A stretch of 64,000 nucleotides of DNA from Carnobacterium gallinarum DSM 4847 (GCF_000744375.1 NZ_JQLU01000005.1:496001-560000); one strand, 5' to 3'. Positions 25,551 to 34,908 are shown, counted from the first letter of the stretch. A program made the numbers and translations. Notes: generated by a model not told the origin, from the sequence alone.

Positions 25551-26510
25551 ATGATTAAATTAAAATTAGTAGGCTTAGGAATGGTGTTGTGTTGTGGAAT
25601 TACGTTAGGTCAACTTAGCGCAGATGCCGCTACACTTGAGGGAACAGCTGGACAAGGAACTACATTGGAGTCTTATCTGCCAAATAAAGTAATGATGCAA
25701 GAAAATCCAATTCAATCCCTTATAAAAGATCCTCGAGGTGCAGGGTTATTTCCTTTTGTCCAAGATGACGTTAACGGGGTAACGGGAGTGGCTAATTATT
25801 TGAGTAATACAAACCATATAACAACAAATACTACAATAGTTCGTATTAACAAAATACCTGGTTATAGTAAATTTGTTTTATATTCGTATGAGAATACGCA
25901 TTTCGATGGAGTAGAACAGAATGGTTATATTTATTTTTATGTGAATCTTGATGCAGGGAAGCATCAAATTCAGGGAAACAAAGGTGGACAAAGAGATCTT
26001 TTATCAGCATTTAATGTAGAAGACGCTCCAAATGAAGGGCCTGTAATTACCGCAAAAAATAGAACCATCGAAGTCGGAAGCGATTTTAAACCCTTAGATG
26101 GTGTTAAGGCTACGGATAAAGAAGACGGGGATTTAACAAAGTTTATTAAAGTGACGTCTTATAATGTCGATACGGATACACCTGGAGAGTATGAAGTAAG
26201 TTATGAAGTAACCGATAGCAAGGGTGCTATTGGACGAGCAACCGCCAATATTTCCGTCATTAAAAGAAATGAATTGCCTGTGATTACTGCACCCGATAGA
26301 ACCATCGAAGTCGGAAGTGATTTCAAACCCTTAGATGGTGTTAAGGCTACGGATAAAGAAGACGGGGATTTAACAAAGTTTATTAAAGTGACGTCTTATA
26401 ATGTCGATACGGATACACCTGGAGAGTATGAAGTAAGTTATGAAGTAGCAGATAGCAAGGGTGCTATCGGAAGAGCAACTGCTAAAATTACCGTCATTAA
26501 AAGAAATGAA
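25551..26510 (+). repeat. Long inverted repeat, right arm (paralogue 6 5' part)
   Basis: Partner of 17360-18319 in opposite orientation. Only scattered single-base differences are visible over about 950 bases. Boundaries approximate. Confidence 0.75.
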
Positions 26511-27479
26511 TTGCCTGTGATTACTGCACCCGATAGAACAATTCGTGTTGGAAGTAAATTCAATCCCTTAGAAGGAGTTACCGCTTACGATAAAGAAAAT
26601 GGATTCTTAAGAGATATTAAGGTCAAATTTGATAATGTAGATACGACAAAGACTGGCGAGTATAAAGTACAGTATGAGGTAACAGATAGCGATGGTGGTG
26701 TTGGAAAAGCAACTGCTAAAATTACCGTCATTAAAAGAAATGAACTCCCTGTGATTACCGCACCAGATAGAACAATCGAAGTCGGAAGTGAATTTAACCC
26801 CTTAGAAGGTGTTACTGCCTATGATGAAGAAGATGGCGTATTAACCAATACGCAAGTGATTTCTGATAATGTCAATCTAGATGTACCAGGAATTTATGAA
26901 GTGCGTTATCAAGTTGTAGATAGCGATAACGGAATTGGGACAGCCACCGCTAAGATTACAGTTGTAAATACTGAATTAGCGATGCCTGTAGTTAACGAGG
27001 TATTAAATACAGATAAAATTATCACTGGAACTGCTGTAAAGAACACGACCTTGTATTTAACTATTGGTCTTCATGAGTACAAAGTACTAGTTGGTACAGA
27101 TGGTACCTTCTCTACTATCCTAGATAGTACCTATGCTGCTGGGACAGTGATCAAAGCCTATAGTAAAGATAGCGAAGGCAAAACAAGTAAAACGTATACA
27201 GGAATCGTTAATGCAAAAGATGTATTGTTACTAAATCAAGTGACAACCGCAGATAAAAAAATTACTGGAACAACGATACCAAATGTTGATGTCACAGTAG
27301 CTGTAGATACAGCAGATATTTCACGTTCTAGAATGTATCATGGAACATCAGATGCTGCTGGAAACTTTACTATCACGTTTACAAAAGCATATGTAGTGGA
27401 TTCTACGATTGAAGTGACAGTAATCAACCCATCAACTGGACATGAACTCATCAAGTCGACTCACGTTGTTACTCCTTAA
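25551..27479 (+). CDS. Secreted DUF5011-repeat surface protein, paralogue 6
   Basis: A 642-residue member 27 bases after paralogue 5, so co-transcribed. The signal peptide, head and first two DUF5011-like repeats are almost identical to paralogue 2; repeats 3 and 4 resemble those of paralogue 1. The C-terminal modules A and C are the most divergent pair in the cluster (LNTDKIITGTAVKNTT, TTADKKITGTTIPNVDVTV), ending ...HVVTP. No LPXTG or other anchor. GGAAAGGAAGAGAG is the ribosome site. A terminator closes the cluster. Confidence 0.85.
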   Translation: MIKLKLVGLGMVLCCGITLGQLSADAATLEGTAGQGTTLESYLPNKVMMQENPIQSLIKDPRGAGLFPFVQDDVNGVTGVANYLSNTNHITTNTTIVRINKIPGYSKFVLYSYENTHFDGVEQNGYIYFYVNLDAGKHQIQGNKGGQRDLLSAFNVEDAPNEGPVITAKNRTIEVGSDFKPLDGVKATDKEDGDLTKFIKVTSYNVDTDTPGEYEVSYEVTDSKGAIGRATANISVIKRNELPVITAPDRTIEVGSDFKPLDGVKATDKEDGDLTKFIKVTSYNVDTDTPGEYEVSYEVADSKGAIGRATAKITVIKRNELPVITAPDRTIRVGSKFNPLEGVTAYDKENGFLRDIKVKFDNVDTTKTGEYKVQYEVTDSDGGVGKATAKITVIKRNELPVITAPDRTIEVGSEFNPLEGVTAYDEEDGVLTNTQVISDNVNLDVPGIYEVRYQVVDSDNGIGTATAKITVVNTELAMPVVNEVLNTDKIITGTAVKNTTLYLTIGLHEYKVLVGTDGTFSTILDSTYAAGTVIKAYSKDSEGKTSKTYTGIVNAKDVLLLNQVTTADKKITGTTIPNVDVTVAVDTADISRSRMYHGTSDAAGNFTITFTKAYVVDSTIEVTVINPSTGHELIKSTHVVTP

Positions 27480-27553
27480 AAAGAATACAAAGGAAACTAT
27501 GGTATGTAGTTAGCAAACAATTAAGATTACACTATGACTCCCTTAGACTAATA

Positions 27554-27596
27554 AAAAGACCTGAAAATCCAGAGAATTCTGATTTTCAGGTCTTTT
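27554..27596 (+). terminator. Terminator closing the surface-protein cluster
   Basis: Perfect 16-bp stem around AGACCTGAAAATC (27554-27569 with 27581-27596) followed by T-rich sequence. Confidence 0.8.
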
Positions 27597-27661
27597 ATTA
27601 AGTTAACTTTAATTCGTCTTTCTTCTATATAATATAGAAAACAAAATAGAAGTTTATTTTA

Positions 27662-28981
27662 TTATTCGGTCAATTCAGCCACACGTTGATAAAAAGCGGT
27701 CATTTCTTGTTGTAAGTTTATTTTTAGTCCTCGTAAAGAGTGATTCACTAATTGCTTATTGTCTACTAATAAACACCCATCGGAATAAACACTTTGGACA
27801 TTACTGGCATTCGCTGAATAAACTAAAACAGCATATGGATCAAAAATAGGAAACATATTAACTGATTCTGTTTCAATAATCATAAAATCTGCTTTTTTCC
27901 CGACTTCTAATGAACCAATCTCTTTTTCTAATCCCACAACCTCGGCGCCACCCATTGTTGCGAGACGCACAATCTCTTTTGCTGGAAATGCACTGCGATC
28001 TTGCAAGTCCGTTTTATGGAAATTAGCGACTAATTTCATTTGTGTAAATAAATCAAGGGTATTGCCGCTACTTGGACCATCCGTCCCTAAACCAACTGAA
28101 ATTCCTGCATCTAACATCGCTTTAATCGGTGCCACGCCTTTTGCGGACTTTGTGTTTGCTCCAATACAGTGAGCCACCTTGGTCCCTGTTTGTTTTAGCA
28201 GTTGAATATCTGCTTCTGTTACATGAATACAATGAGCGGCAATCACATGTTCTCCTAAACAGTCTAGCTTATTTAAAAATCCAACTGGGGTTAAATCATA
28301 TTCTTTTTCAAAGAAAGCAACTTCATAATCCATCTCAGCTACATGAATCGTAAAAGGAACTTGCTTTTTTAGTGCCAATTGATTGGCTTCAATTAAGATA
28401 TTCGGATGATTCGTATTTGTTGCATGAGGAGCAATTGCTGGCGTTAATTTTTTATGATTAATCCATCTTGGAATTAAGTCCTTCGCATAACTCAGCCCAC
28501 CATGAGGCTTAACTGAATCACAAGTTGGAAAATCGATAATAGTTTCACCAAATATTCCTCGTATATCCATCTCATCTGCTGCTTCTAAAATAGCATCTTC
28601 AAAATAATACATATCTACAACTGTAGTAATTCCCGCTAACTGCATTTCTGCCAGAGCATATTTGGCACTATGGTAGGCCAATTCTTTTGTCATACAGGAA
28701 TTCTCTAATGGAAATAAAAGTTGGCGTAAACGGTCTGGAGTATCATCTCCTAATGAACGAAAAGGAATCATTCCTACATGAGTATGGGTATTTACCATTC
28801 CTGGTAATAAAATGCCGCCTTTGCCATCTACAACTTGATCCCATTTTATTTCGGCTGTTAATTCAGCTAACTCACCTACTGCGACAATAAGCTCGTCTTC
28901 AATTAATAGGTAACCTTCTGGGTATTCTGAAAAATTAGCATTCATTGTTAAAATATAGACATTTTTAATCAGCGTTATCAT
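27662..28981 (-). CDS. Amidohydrolase, MtaD/SAH-deaminase-like
   Basis: A 439-residue metal-dependent amidohydrolase of the MtaD/TrzA/AtzB group, which deaminates methylthioadenosine, S-adenosylhomocysteine or related purines and N-heterocycles. Metal ligands are visible: HTHVG near residue 66, HVAE near 217, AHCIHV near 247 and the GTDGPSS aspartate near 300. It overlaps the adenine deaminase gene by 4 bases (ATGA), so translation is coupled. Co-occurrence with adenine deaminase supports a purine substrate. Exact substrate not determinable from sequence. Confidence 0.85.
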   Translation of the reverse strand: MITLIKNVYILTMNANFSEYPEGYLLIEDELIVAVGELAELTAEIKWDQVVDGKGGILLPGMVNTHTHVGMIPFRSLGDDTPDRLRQLLFPLENSCMTKELAYHSAKYALAEMQLAGITTVVDMYYFEDAILEAADEMDIRGIFGETIIDFPTCDSVKPHGGLSYAKDLIPRWINHKKLTPAIAPHATNTNHPNILIEANQLALKKQVPFTIHVAEMDYEVAFFEKEYDLTPVGFLNKLDCLGEHVIAAHCIHVTEADIQLLKQTGTKVAHCIGANTKSAKGVAPIKAMLDAGISVGLGTDGPSSGNTLDLFTQMKLVANFHKTDLQDRSAFPAKEIVRLATMGGAEVVGLEKEIGSLEVGKKADFMIIETESVNMFPIFDPYAVLVYSANASNVQSVYSDGCLLVDNKQLVNHSLRGLKINLQQEMTAFYQRVAELTE

Positions 28982-30693
28982 AGTGACTCCTGTTTAACCA
29001 GAGGAATTCGTTCTTGCGTTCTAGTATTCATCATCCCAACATCTGTAATTTTAATTGCAGGTGACACTGGTAGTGATAGCGTTGAAAAGGACATAATCTC
29101 ATTGGTGTTCACATAACCTAAGCGAACCATCGCTTGGCGAACTTCTTCTAACTGCTTACCTAACTCCTCTAATGGCGCAATGCTTAAAATTCCACCTAAT
29201 GGCAATGGACATGTAGCCGTTGTTGCTTCATTTTCAACAACAACATAACCTCCTTGCAAATCAATAATGTGATGTTGAGCCACTTGCATATCTGCGGCAT
29301 CTGTTCCCATCACCATCAAATTATGATGATCATGAGCCCAAGTTGTTGCAATCGCGCCTTTATTCGTAATTGTATTTTCAACAAGTGCGTAGGCAATATT
29401 TCCATTGATTCCATAACGCTCCATTACAACTAACAACGCCAAATCCGTACTTTCCCAATCTAAATAACCATCTTTAACAGGAATTGCTCGTTCAACGCAC
29501 TCTGTAAAGGTTCCAACTTGTTGAATTTGGATGACATTACATAAAACAGCATCTTTTTCTGTTGTAACTGGAATTCTAAATCTTTCTAAATCAGCTTTTT
29601 CACATTGAACTGAATGGAAAAATTCTGCTGGAAAAGCTTCTGTTTTTTCAGGCGTTTTAATTGGTTCACCTTTTGTATGAACTAATTTCCCGCTCTTATA
29701 AACTTGGTTAATGGAGAATTCTGTTACATCATCTAGTAAAATAAAATCAGCCATATGACCTGGAACAATTGCTCCACGATCTTGGAATCCCATTCTTCTT
29801 GCCGGTGTATACGTACTTGTGTAAATCGCTTCTTCAACAGGCATACCACAATCAATCGCTTTTTTCACAATTCCATTTAAGTGACCTGTTAATAAATCAT
29901 CTGCCATCACATCATCTGTGATTAAGGCAACATATTCATAAAAACTATGTTTCACAATTGTTTCGATATTTTCTTTTGTGATTGACTTCCCTTGCATCTC
30001 AATAAACATCCCATTGCAAATCTTAGTATAAATAGATTCTGGACTTTGATGGGTATGATCAGCTGTAATTCCATGATAAATAAAGTTAGCCAAATCTTCT
30101 TCCCAAATCTTAGGCACATGTCCTTCAATCGGCATATTTGGACGTAGCTCTTTACATAATGCAATAATTTGATTGATTAACGAATCTGGATCACTGACAA
30201 TATCTTTAAAGTTCATCACTTCACCTAGACACATAACTTTAGGCGATGCTAACAATTCTCGAACTTCATTTAATCCAATAATCCCACCAGTTGTTTCTAA
30301 ATCTGGGTTGGTAGACGGTACTGACGAAGGAATAGCATAAAAAATATCAAGCTCCGTTTCTTCCTTTAGAAAAGCCTCGACACCTTCAATTCCAAAAACA
30401 TTAGCAACCTCATGAGAATCTGCCACAATCGTTGTTACCCCATGATAAAGTGCTGCTTTTGAAAAAATTGAAGGAATCGTCATTGAACTCTCAATGTGCA
30501 TATGACTATCAATTAATCCAGGAATCATGTAACGACCTTTAGCATCGATTGTCTTCTCAGCAGCTAAATAAGTTAATTCTTCAGGAGTAATATAGTAAAA
30601 TTTCTCTCCACGAATAGCAACATTTTTTGATTCAAACTTACGAATAAAACTATTAAAAACTTGAGCATTGATAATGACTAAATCTGTCTTCAT
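28978..30693 (-). CDS. ade: Adenine deaminase
   Basis: Converts adenine to hypoxanthine and ammonia in purine salvage. The 571-residue protein has the Ade signature PGLIDSHMHIESSMT near residue 58, the ADSHEVANVFG motif, GHVPKI, and the late H-D-H-H-N motif (WAHDHHNLMVMG) and C-terminal domain. Length is typical of bacterial Ade. Ribosome site GGAGG lies 10 bases upstream. It follows the ABC transporter genes after an 82-base gap with a hairpin that may reduce read-through. Confidence 0.93.
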   Translation of the reverse strand: MKTDLVIINAQVFNSFIRKFESKNVAIRGEKFYYITPEELTYLAAEKTIDAKGRYMIPGLIDSHMHIESSMTIPSIFSKAALYHGVTTIVADSHEVANVFGIEGVEAFLKEETELDIFYAIPSSVPSTNPDLETTGGIIGLNEVRELLASPKVMCLGEVMNFKDIVSDPDSLINQIIALCKELRPNMPIEGHVPKIWEEDLANFIYHGITADHTHQSPESIYTKICNGMFIEMQGKSITKENIETIVKHSFYEYVALITDDVMADDLLTGHLNGIVKKAIDCGMPVEEAIYTSTYTPARRMGFQDRGAIVPGHMADFILLDDVTEFSINQVYKSGKLVHTKGEPIKTPEKTEAFPAEFFHSVQCEKADLERFRIPVTTEKDAVLCNVIQIQQVGTFTECVERAIPVKDGYLDWESTDLALLVVMERYGINGNIAYALVENTITNKGAIATTWAHDHHNLMVMGTDAADMQVAQHHIIDLQGGYVVVENEATTATCPLPLGGILSIAPLEELGKQLEEVRQAMVRLGYVNTNEIMSFSTLSLPVSPAIKITDVGMMNTRTQERIPLVKQESL

Positions 30694-30718
30694 ATTAGTT
30701 ATTCCTCCATTTCAGATA

Positions 30719-30768
30719 GAAAAGCTTCTAGTTTCTAACAGCTATTGTTAAAAAATTAGAAGCTTTTC
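30719..30768 (-). terminator. Intercistronic hairpin, transporter to deaminase genes
   Basis: Perfect 12-bp outer stem GAAAAGCTTCTA (30719-30730 with 30757-30768). Only a short T-run follows on the minus strand, so a partial terminator or mRNA-stabilising hairpin is more likely than a full stop. Confidence 0.5.
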
Positions 30769-30775
30769 GATTTTA

Positions 30776-31828
30776 TTATTGATTTAACGTTTTATTCCAT
30801 TTATCAATCCAGTTTTTTAAGTTTGCATTTACAAAATCAAAATCAATAACTTTAGCGCGTTCTGCAACAGCACCATACGTTTTATCTTTAGCTGTTTCAT
30901 CGTCTAAAGTAACATTTTTATTCGTTGGTGCTTCATTTAATGATTTAGCTGTTTTTTCTTGTAATTCTTGGCTAATTCTCCAATCAATAAACTTTTCTGC
31001 TAATTCTTTATTTTTAGAATTTTTCGTTACATTGATTGTATTAAAGTTTGCATATGTTCCAGATTTTGGCACAACATAAGCTACATTGGCATCTGCTTGA
31101 GTCACCATTGGAACCGCAAAATCACCAACAACAGCTGCTACAATTTCTCCTGATTTAAACATATTCGCTAAATCTGATGATTTTCCATATGTTTTCACAA
31201 CGTTCGGTGCTAAGTCTGTTAAACCTTTAAACGCAGCTGTTCCTTTGTCTTTTTCAAGATTGCCTTTTTGTTGATCGTTTGCTAAATACAACATTGCTGG
31301 TCCATATGTTGTGGCAATATCAGGAATTGACACTTTGCCTTTTAATGAAGAATCCCATAAATCAGACCACTCTTTAATTTCTTTACCTGCTTTTTCTTTG
31401 TTGTACACAATCCCAATACTATTCATTGAGTATGCAGGACCTGCTCCGTCTTTCGATACTTCTTTGGCGGCATCTGTTAATTGATCCATATTTTTAACCT
31501 TTGAAGCATCTAACTTTTCAAAAAGTCCAGCTTCAACACCCTTAGCGGCATTCGATTGAGATAATTCAATCACATCTACATTTGAATTAGGGTTATTTTC
31601 TAATTTTGTATAACGCTCTGAACTAGTACCTGTTTCCACAACAATCTTCACATTATTTTCTTTTTCAAATGGAGCAAAAACGTCACTTTTAACAACTTCT
31701 TCGCTTAAACCAAATGTTGAGATTACTAATTCCTTAGGTGCATCTTCTTTGGCTGCACTGCTACCACATGCTCCTAATACTAATCCACTTGCTAAAATAA
31801 GCGTTGATACTATTCCAAATTTTTTCAT
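30776..31828 (-). CDS. ABC transporter substrate-binding lipoprotein (PotD-like)
   Basis: Extracytoplasmic lipoprotein of the spermidine/putrescine-type binding family, 350 residues. Signal peptide with lipobox VLGAC near residue 19, then a two-lobed binding protein (LVISTFGLSEEVVKSDVFAPF; KVSIPDIATTYGPAML; GDFAVPMV). The ATG at 31828 is preferred over GTG at 31834 because GGAG is 8 bases away from the former. It comes last of the four transporter genes. Family members carry polyamines, but also other small cations and organic compounds; linkage with two deaminases suggests a purine-type or related ligand, by inference. Confidence 0.85.
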   Translation of the reverse strand: MKKFGIVSTLILASGLVLGACGSSAAKEDAPKELVISTFGLSEEVVKSDVFAPFEKENNVKIVVETGTSSERYTKLENNPNSNVDVIELSQSNAAKGVEAGLFEKLDASKVKNMDQLTDAAKEVSKDGAGPAYSMNSIGIVYNKEKAGKEIKEWSDLWDSSLKGKVSIPDIATTYGPAMLYLANDQQKGNLEKDKGTAAFKGLTDLAPNVVKTYGKSSDLANMFKSGEIVAAVVGDFAVPMVTQADANVAYVVPKSGTYANFNTINVTKNSKNKELAEKFIDWRISQELQEKTAKSLNEAPTNKNVTLDDETAKDKTYGAVAERAKVIDFDFVNANLKNWIDKWNKTLNQ

Positions 31829-31863
31829 TTTCACTTCTCCTCTAATTCTATTTATATGATTGA

Positions 31864-32904
31864 TTAAACTAAAACTAATTTAGCTGCTGGAATGTGTAAT
31901 TTCAGCGAGTCATTCACTTCATAAATCGTCGTTCCATAGCCATTTACTAATAATGTTCCTAGGGTTGTTTCAACTTCGTATTGATAACTTTTGCCTAAGA
32001 ACGTTCGTACTAAAACTGTACCAGAAATCAAATTCTCTGTTACATGATCAGCAGCTTCAACAATCTCAATATCATCTGGGCGAATCGTACCTGTAGGAGC
32101 ATCCCCTTCAAATAAACGTGTTGCTGTTAATGTATCGCCAGCCTTTGTTTGATAAGTAGTTTGATCGATTTTTGTTAAGTTAAAAAAATTCTCAAATCCA
32201 ATAAAACGGGCAACAAATTCAGTCTTAGGGTTGCTATAAATTTCTTCTGGAGAAGCATATTGTTCAATGACACCTTTATTCATAACCGCTACTTTATCTG
32301 AAATTGAAAAACATTCTTCTTGATCATGCGTAACAAAAACTGTCGTAATGCCTAATTGTTGCTGAATTCGTTTAATTTCAATCCGCATATTCACACGTAA
32401 TTTCGCATCTAGGTTGCTTAATGGTTCATCTAATAATAATAATTTTGGTTCAATGACTAACGCTCTAGCCAATGCCACACGCTGTCTTTGTCCACCAGAT
32501 AATTGTTTTGTATAACGGTCACCAAATTCTTCTAAACCACAGACTTTCAAAATTTCTGCTACTTTTTTAGCAATCTGCTCTTTTGGCTCTTTTCTAAGTT
32601 TTAAACCAAACCCAACATTTTCCTTAACTGTTAAATGAGGGAATAACGCATAACTTTGAAAAACCATTCCAAAATTACGCTTATGAACAGGAACTTTTGT
32701 TAAATCTGTTTCATCTAAAATAAATTCACCTTCATTAGGCTCAATTAAACCGGCAATCACACGTAACGTCGTCGTTTTTCCACAACCACTTGGTCCTAAT
32801 AATGAAACTAGTTCACCTTTTTCCATTGAAATATTCAGTTCTTTTAAAATATTTGCTTTTCCATCATAACTGACACGAATATCTTTTAAATCCACAAATG
32901 ACAT
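31864..32904 (-). CDS. ABC transporter ATP-binding protein (PotA-like)
   Basis: ATPase subunit of the importer, 346 residues. Walker [10 protein letters not shown] near residue 35, signature [15 protein letters not shown], Walker [14 protein letters not shown]-loop VFVTHDQEE, and a C-terminal TOBE-type regulatory domain. The ATG at 32904 has GGAGG upstream; the longer frame would need a TTG start inside the preceding gene. Works with the two permeases encoded just upstream. Confidence 0.93.
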   Translation of the reverse strand: MSFVDLKDIRVSYDGKANILKELNISMEKGELVSLLGPSGCGKTTTLRVIAGLIEPNEGEFILDETDLTKVPVHKRNFGMVFQSYALFPHLTVKENVGFGLKLRKEPKEQIAKKVAEILKVCGLEEFGDRYTKQLSGGQRQRVALARALVIEPKLLLLDEPLSNLDAKLRVNMRIEIKRIQQQLGITTVFVTHDQEECFSISDKVAVMNKGVIEQYASPEEIYSNPKTEFVARFIGFENFFNLTKIDQTTYQTKAGDTLTATRLFEGDAPTGTIRPDDIEIVEAADHVTENLISGTVLVRTFLGKSYQYEVETTLGTLLVNGYGTTIYEVNDSLKLHIPAAKLVLV

Positions 32905-32926
32905 CTTGCTGCTTCCTCCTTCTTCC

Positions 32927-33706
32927 TTAAGCAATTGCTGCTAGTCCTAATGTTTTTTCGATAAGATACATCAAGACAATCGTTCCTAACATCAACAGCA
33001 CAGAAATAGCTGATACAGTTGGATCGTAATTGTATTCAATATAATTTAATAAAGTTGTGGGTAACGTTGAAACTCCTGGTCCTGATAAAAACATTGACAC
33101 GGGAATATTATTAAATGAATTGATAAAAGCTAACATAAATGAAGCAAAAATTCCTGATGTAATATTTGGAATAACCACTTTACCAAACGCTTTTAATTTA
33201 GTACAACCTAATGTCCACGCGACTTCTTCAATTGAAAAATCTAGTTGCTCCATTGAAGAACCGACAACTCGAATAATGTACGGTAGGCTAATTAAGAAAT
33301 GACCTAATAACAAACCTTGAAATACTGGTAACCTCAAACCAATGACAACAAATTGGAAAAGTGAATATCCTACTACAATTCCAGGAACAATCGTTGGAGA
33401 AAGAAAGAAACTTTTTAACCAAGCACGTCCCTTAATTGAAGACCTTGCTAAGGCATATGCTGCTGGAATCCCAATAATTAAAGCTAAAATAGTTGCTAAT
33501 AGTCCAATTTTGAAACTCAATAAAAAGCCATTTACAAATGTATCTGATGTAAAAATATTGCTATACCATTTAAAGGTAAATCCTTCGATAGGAAATTGAA
33601 TCGTTGCATTCTCACCAAAAGAAGTAACCGCAATTAATACTAGTGGTAAAAATAAAAAGGCAAAAACAAAGCCTACAATAATCGTTAATCCTTTTTGCTT
33701 ACGCAT
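32927..33706 (-). CDS. ABC transporter permease (PotC-like)
   Basis: Inner-membrane permease of 259 residues with about six hydrophobic segments and the binding-protein-dependent transport motif (EVAWTLGCTKLKAFGKVVIP), which contacts the ATPase. It overlaps the previous permease gene by 8 bases. GAGGTGAAGTAA precedes its ATG. Confidence 0.92.
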   Translation of the reverse strand: MRKQKGLTIIVGFVFAFLFLPLVLIAVTSFGENATIQFPIEGFTFKWYSNIFTSDTFVNGFLLSFKIGLLATILALIIGIPAAYALARSSIKGRAWLKSFFLSPTIVPGIVVGYSLFQFVVIGLRLPVFQGLLLGHFLISLPYIIRVVGSSMEQLDFSIEEVAWTLGCTKLKAFGKVVIPNITSGIFASFMLAFINSFNNIPVSMFLSGPGVSTLPTTLLNYIEYNYDPTVSAISVLLMLGTIVLMYLIEKTLGLAAIA

Positions 33707-34535
33707 TTACTTCTTCACCTCGTTTGTCTACCATTTTCGCAATCCAATTAAAGACTTTCATCACAATCATTGTCGTAACAATCATTACTAAAGCAATCAC
33801 ACTTGCGCTAGTCCAGTCCCCTAAAGCCATTGCTTTTTGGTATAAGAATGTTGCTAACATCATATTTTTATTCCCACCTAATAATTGAGGTGTTGTATAC
33901 GCCGTTAAAGTTCCTGTGAAAACTAAGACACTTCCCACAATAATGCCTGGAACACTAAGAGGTAAAATAACTTTGATAAAGGCCGTTAAACGATTGGCAC
34001 CTAATGTTTCGGCCGCTTCCATAATTTCTAAGTCAATGTTTTCAATAATCCCAACTAAGGTCATCACCATAATTGGTAAGAATAAGTATACCGAACCGAC
34101 AATAATTGAAAATTCTGTATAAAGCATTACAATTGGTTCTGAAATCACACCAATCTGCATTAAAAAGTTATTAATTACACCATTTTGCCCTAGAATATTA
34201 ATCCAAGCAAAACTTCTAATCACCGAATTGGTTAATAATGGAAACAAGGTTAAAGCCATTAATAAACTGCGCCATTGCTTGGGACATCGTGCAATGTAAT
34301 AAGCTGTTGGTACTCCTAAAATGGCTGAAACCAACGTTACAATCAGTGAAACCCGAATAGTCCGAATAAAAATTCCTAAATTATAACTATCACTAAAAAA
34401 CGAACGATATGCTTCTATTGTAAATCCACCATTAAAAACAGTTGGAACTAATATAGAAATCAAAGGCATTACTAGAAAAAAGATTAAAAGAATTAGACCT
34501 GGGGCTAAAATCAGGTAAGGAATCCTTTTATTCAT
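33699..34535 (-). CDS. ABC transporter permease (PotB-like)
   Basis: First gene of the transporter-deaminase operon. The 278-residue protein has about six membrane segments and the EAA-type loop (EAAETLGANRLTAFIKVILP). AAGGAGGAG precedes the ATG. Together with the second permease it forms the channel of the importer. Confidence 0.92.
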   Translation of the reverse strand: MNKRIPYLILAPGLILLIFFLVMPLISILVPTVFNGGFTIEAYRSFFSDSYNLGIFIRTIRVSLIVTLVSAILGVPTAYYIARCPKQWRSLLMALTLFPLLTNSVIRSFAWINILGQNGVINNFLMQIGVISEPIVMLYTEFSIIVGSVYLFLPIMVMTLVGIIENIDLEIMEAAETLGANRLTAFIKVILPLSVPGIIVGSVLVFTGTLTAYTTPQLLGGNKNMMLATFLYQKAMALGDWTSASVIALVMIVTTMIVMKVFNWIAKMVDKRGEEVNA

Positions 34536-34679
34536 GGTTAACTCCTCCTTATATTAAAAAAACCTAACATTTACCATTGTCATTCATTCTATTATTAATA
34601 AATACGTTTTTATTAGAACTTGTTTTTAGTTACAATAAAACGACTTAATAACACTAAAATGAACTCAATGACCTTATTC

Positions 34680-34751
34680 AGTATAACAAACTCATAAAAA
34701 AAAACAAAGATAAATCGAACTCTTTTAATATCGTTCGTATTTAACGTTCGT
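34680..34751 (-). promoter_or_regulatory. Operon promoter with PurBox-like CGAAC motifs
   Basis: On the minus strand a TATACT -10 (plus 34680-34685) has a weak TTTGTT -35 17 bases upstream. Upstream of it are three CGAAC cores: two direct copies in ACGAACG context (plus GTTCG at 34733-34737 and 34746-34750) and one inverted (CGAAC at 34716-34720). The farthest lies about 75 bases before the expected start of transcription, the position of PurBoxes activated by PurR in Lactococcus. Function is inferred from gene content. Confidence 0.45.
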
Positions 34752-34847
34752 GTTTTGTTGAAAGAATTCATATTTAAACGGATTTCCATTTTTTTGAAAT
34801 AGTGCTAAATTTGTCACATTTTTTCTATTGACTAAAAATACACAAAA

Positions 34848-34898
34848 AAGCTGATACAACTAAATTCAATAGTGAGTGAATTTAATCATATCAGCTTT
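34848..34898 (-). terminator. Terminator after the MFS gene
   Basis: Outer stem AAAGCTGATA (34848-34857 with 34889-34898) plus inner TAAATTCA/TGAATTTA stem; T-run on the minus-strand side. Confidence 0.75.
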
Positions 34899-34908
34899 AC
34901 GCTATTTT

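Noticed and set aside
14020-27479. Cys-Cys in the paralogue signal peptides as a lipobox
   Set aside because: The residues before the cysteines (VL) do not fit the lipobox rule requiring a small residue at -1, and a good A-x-A signal peptidase I site follows.
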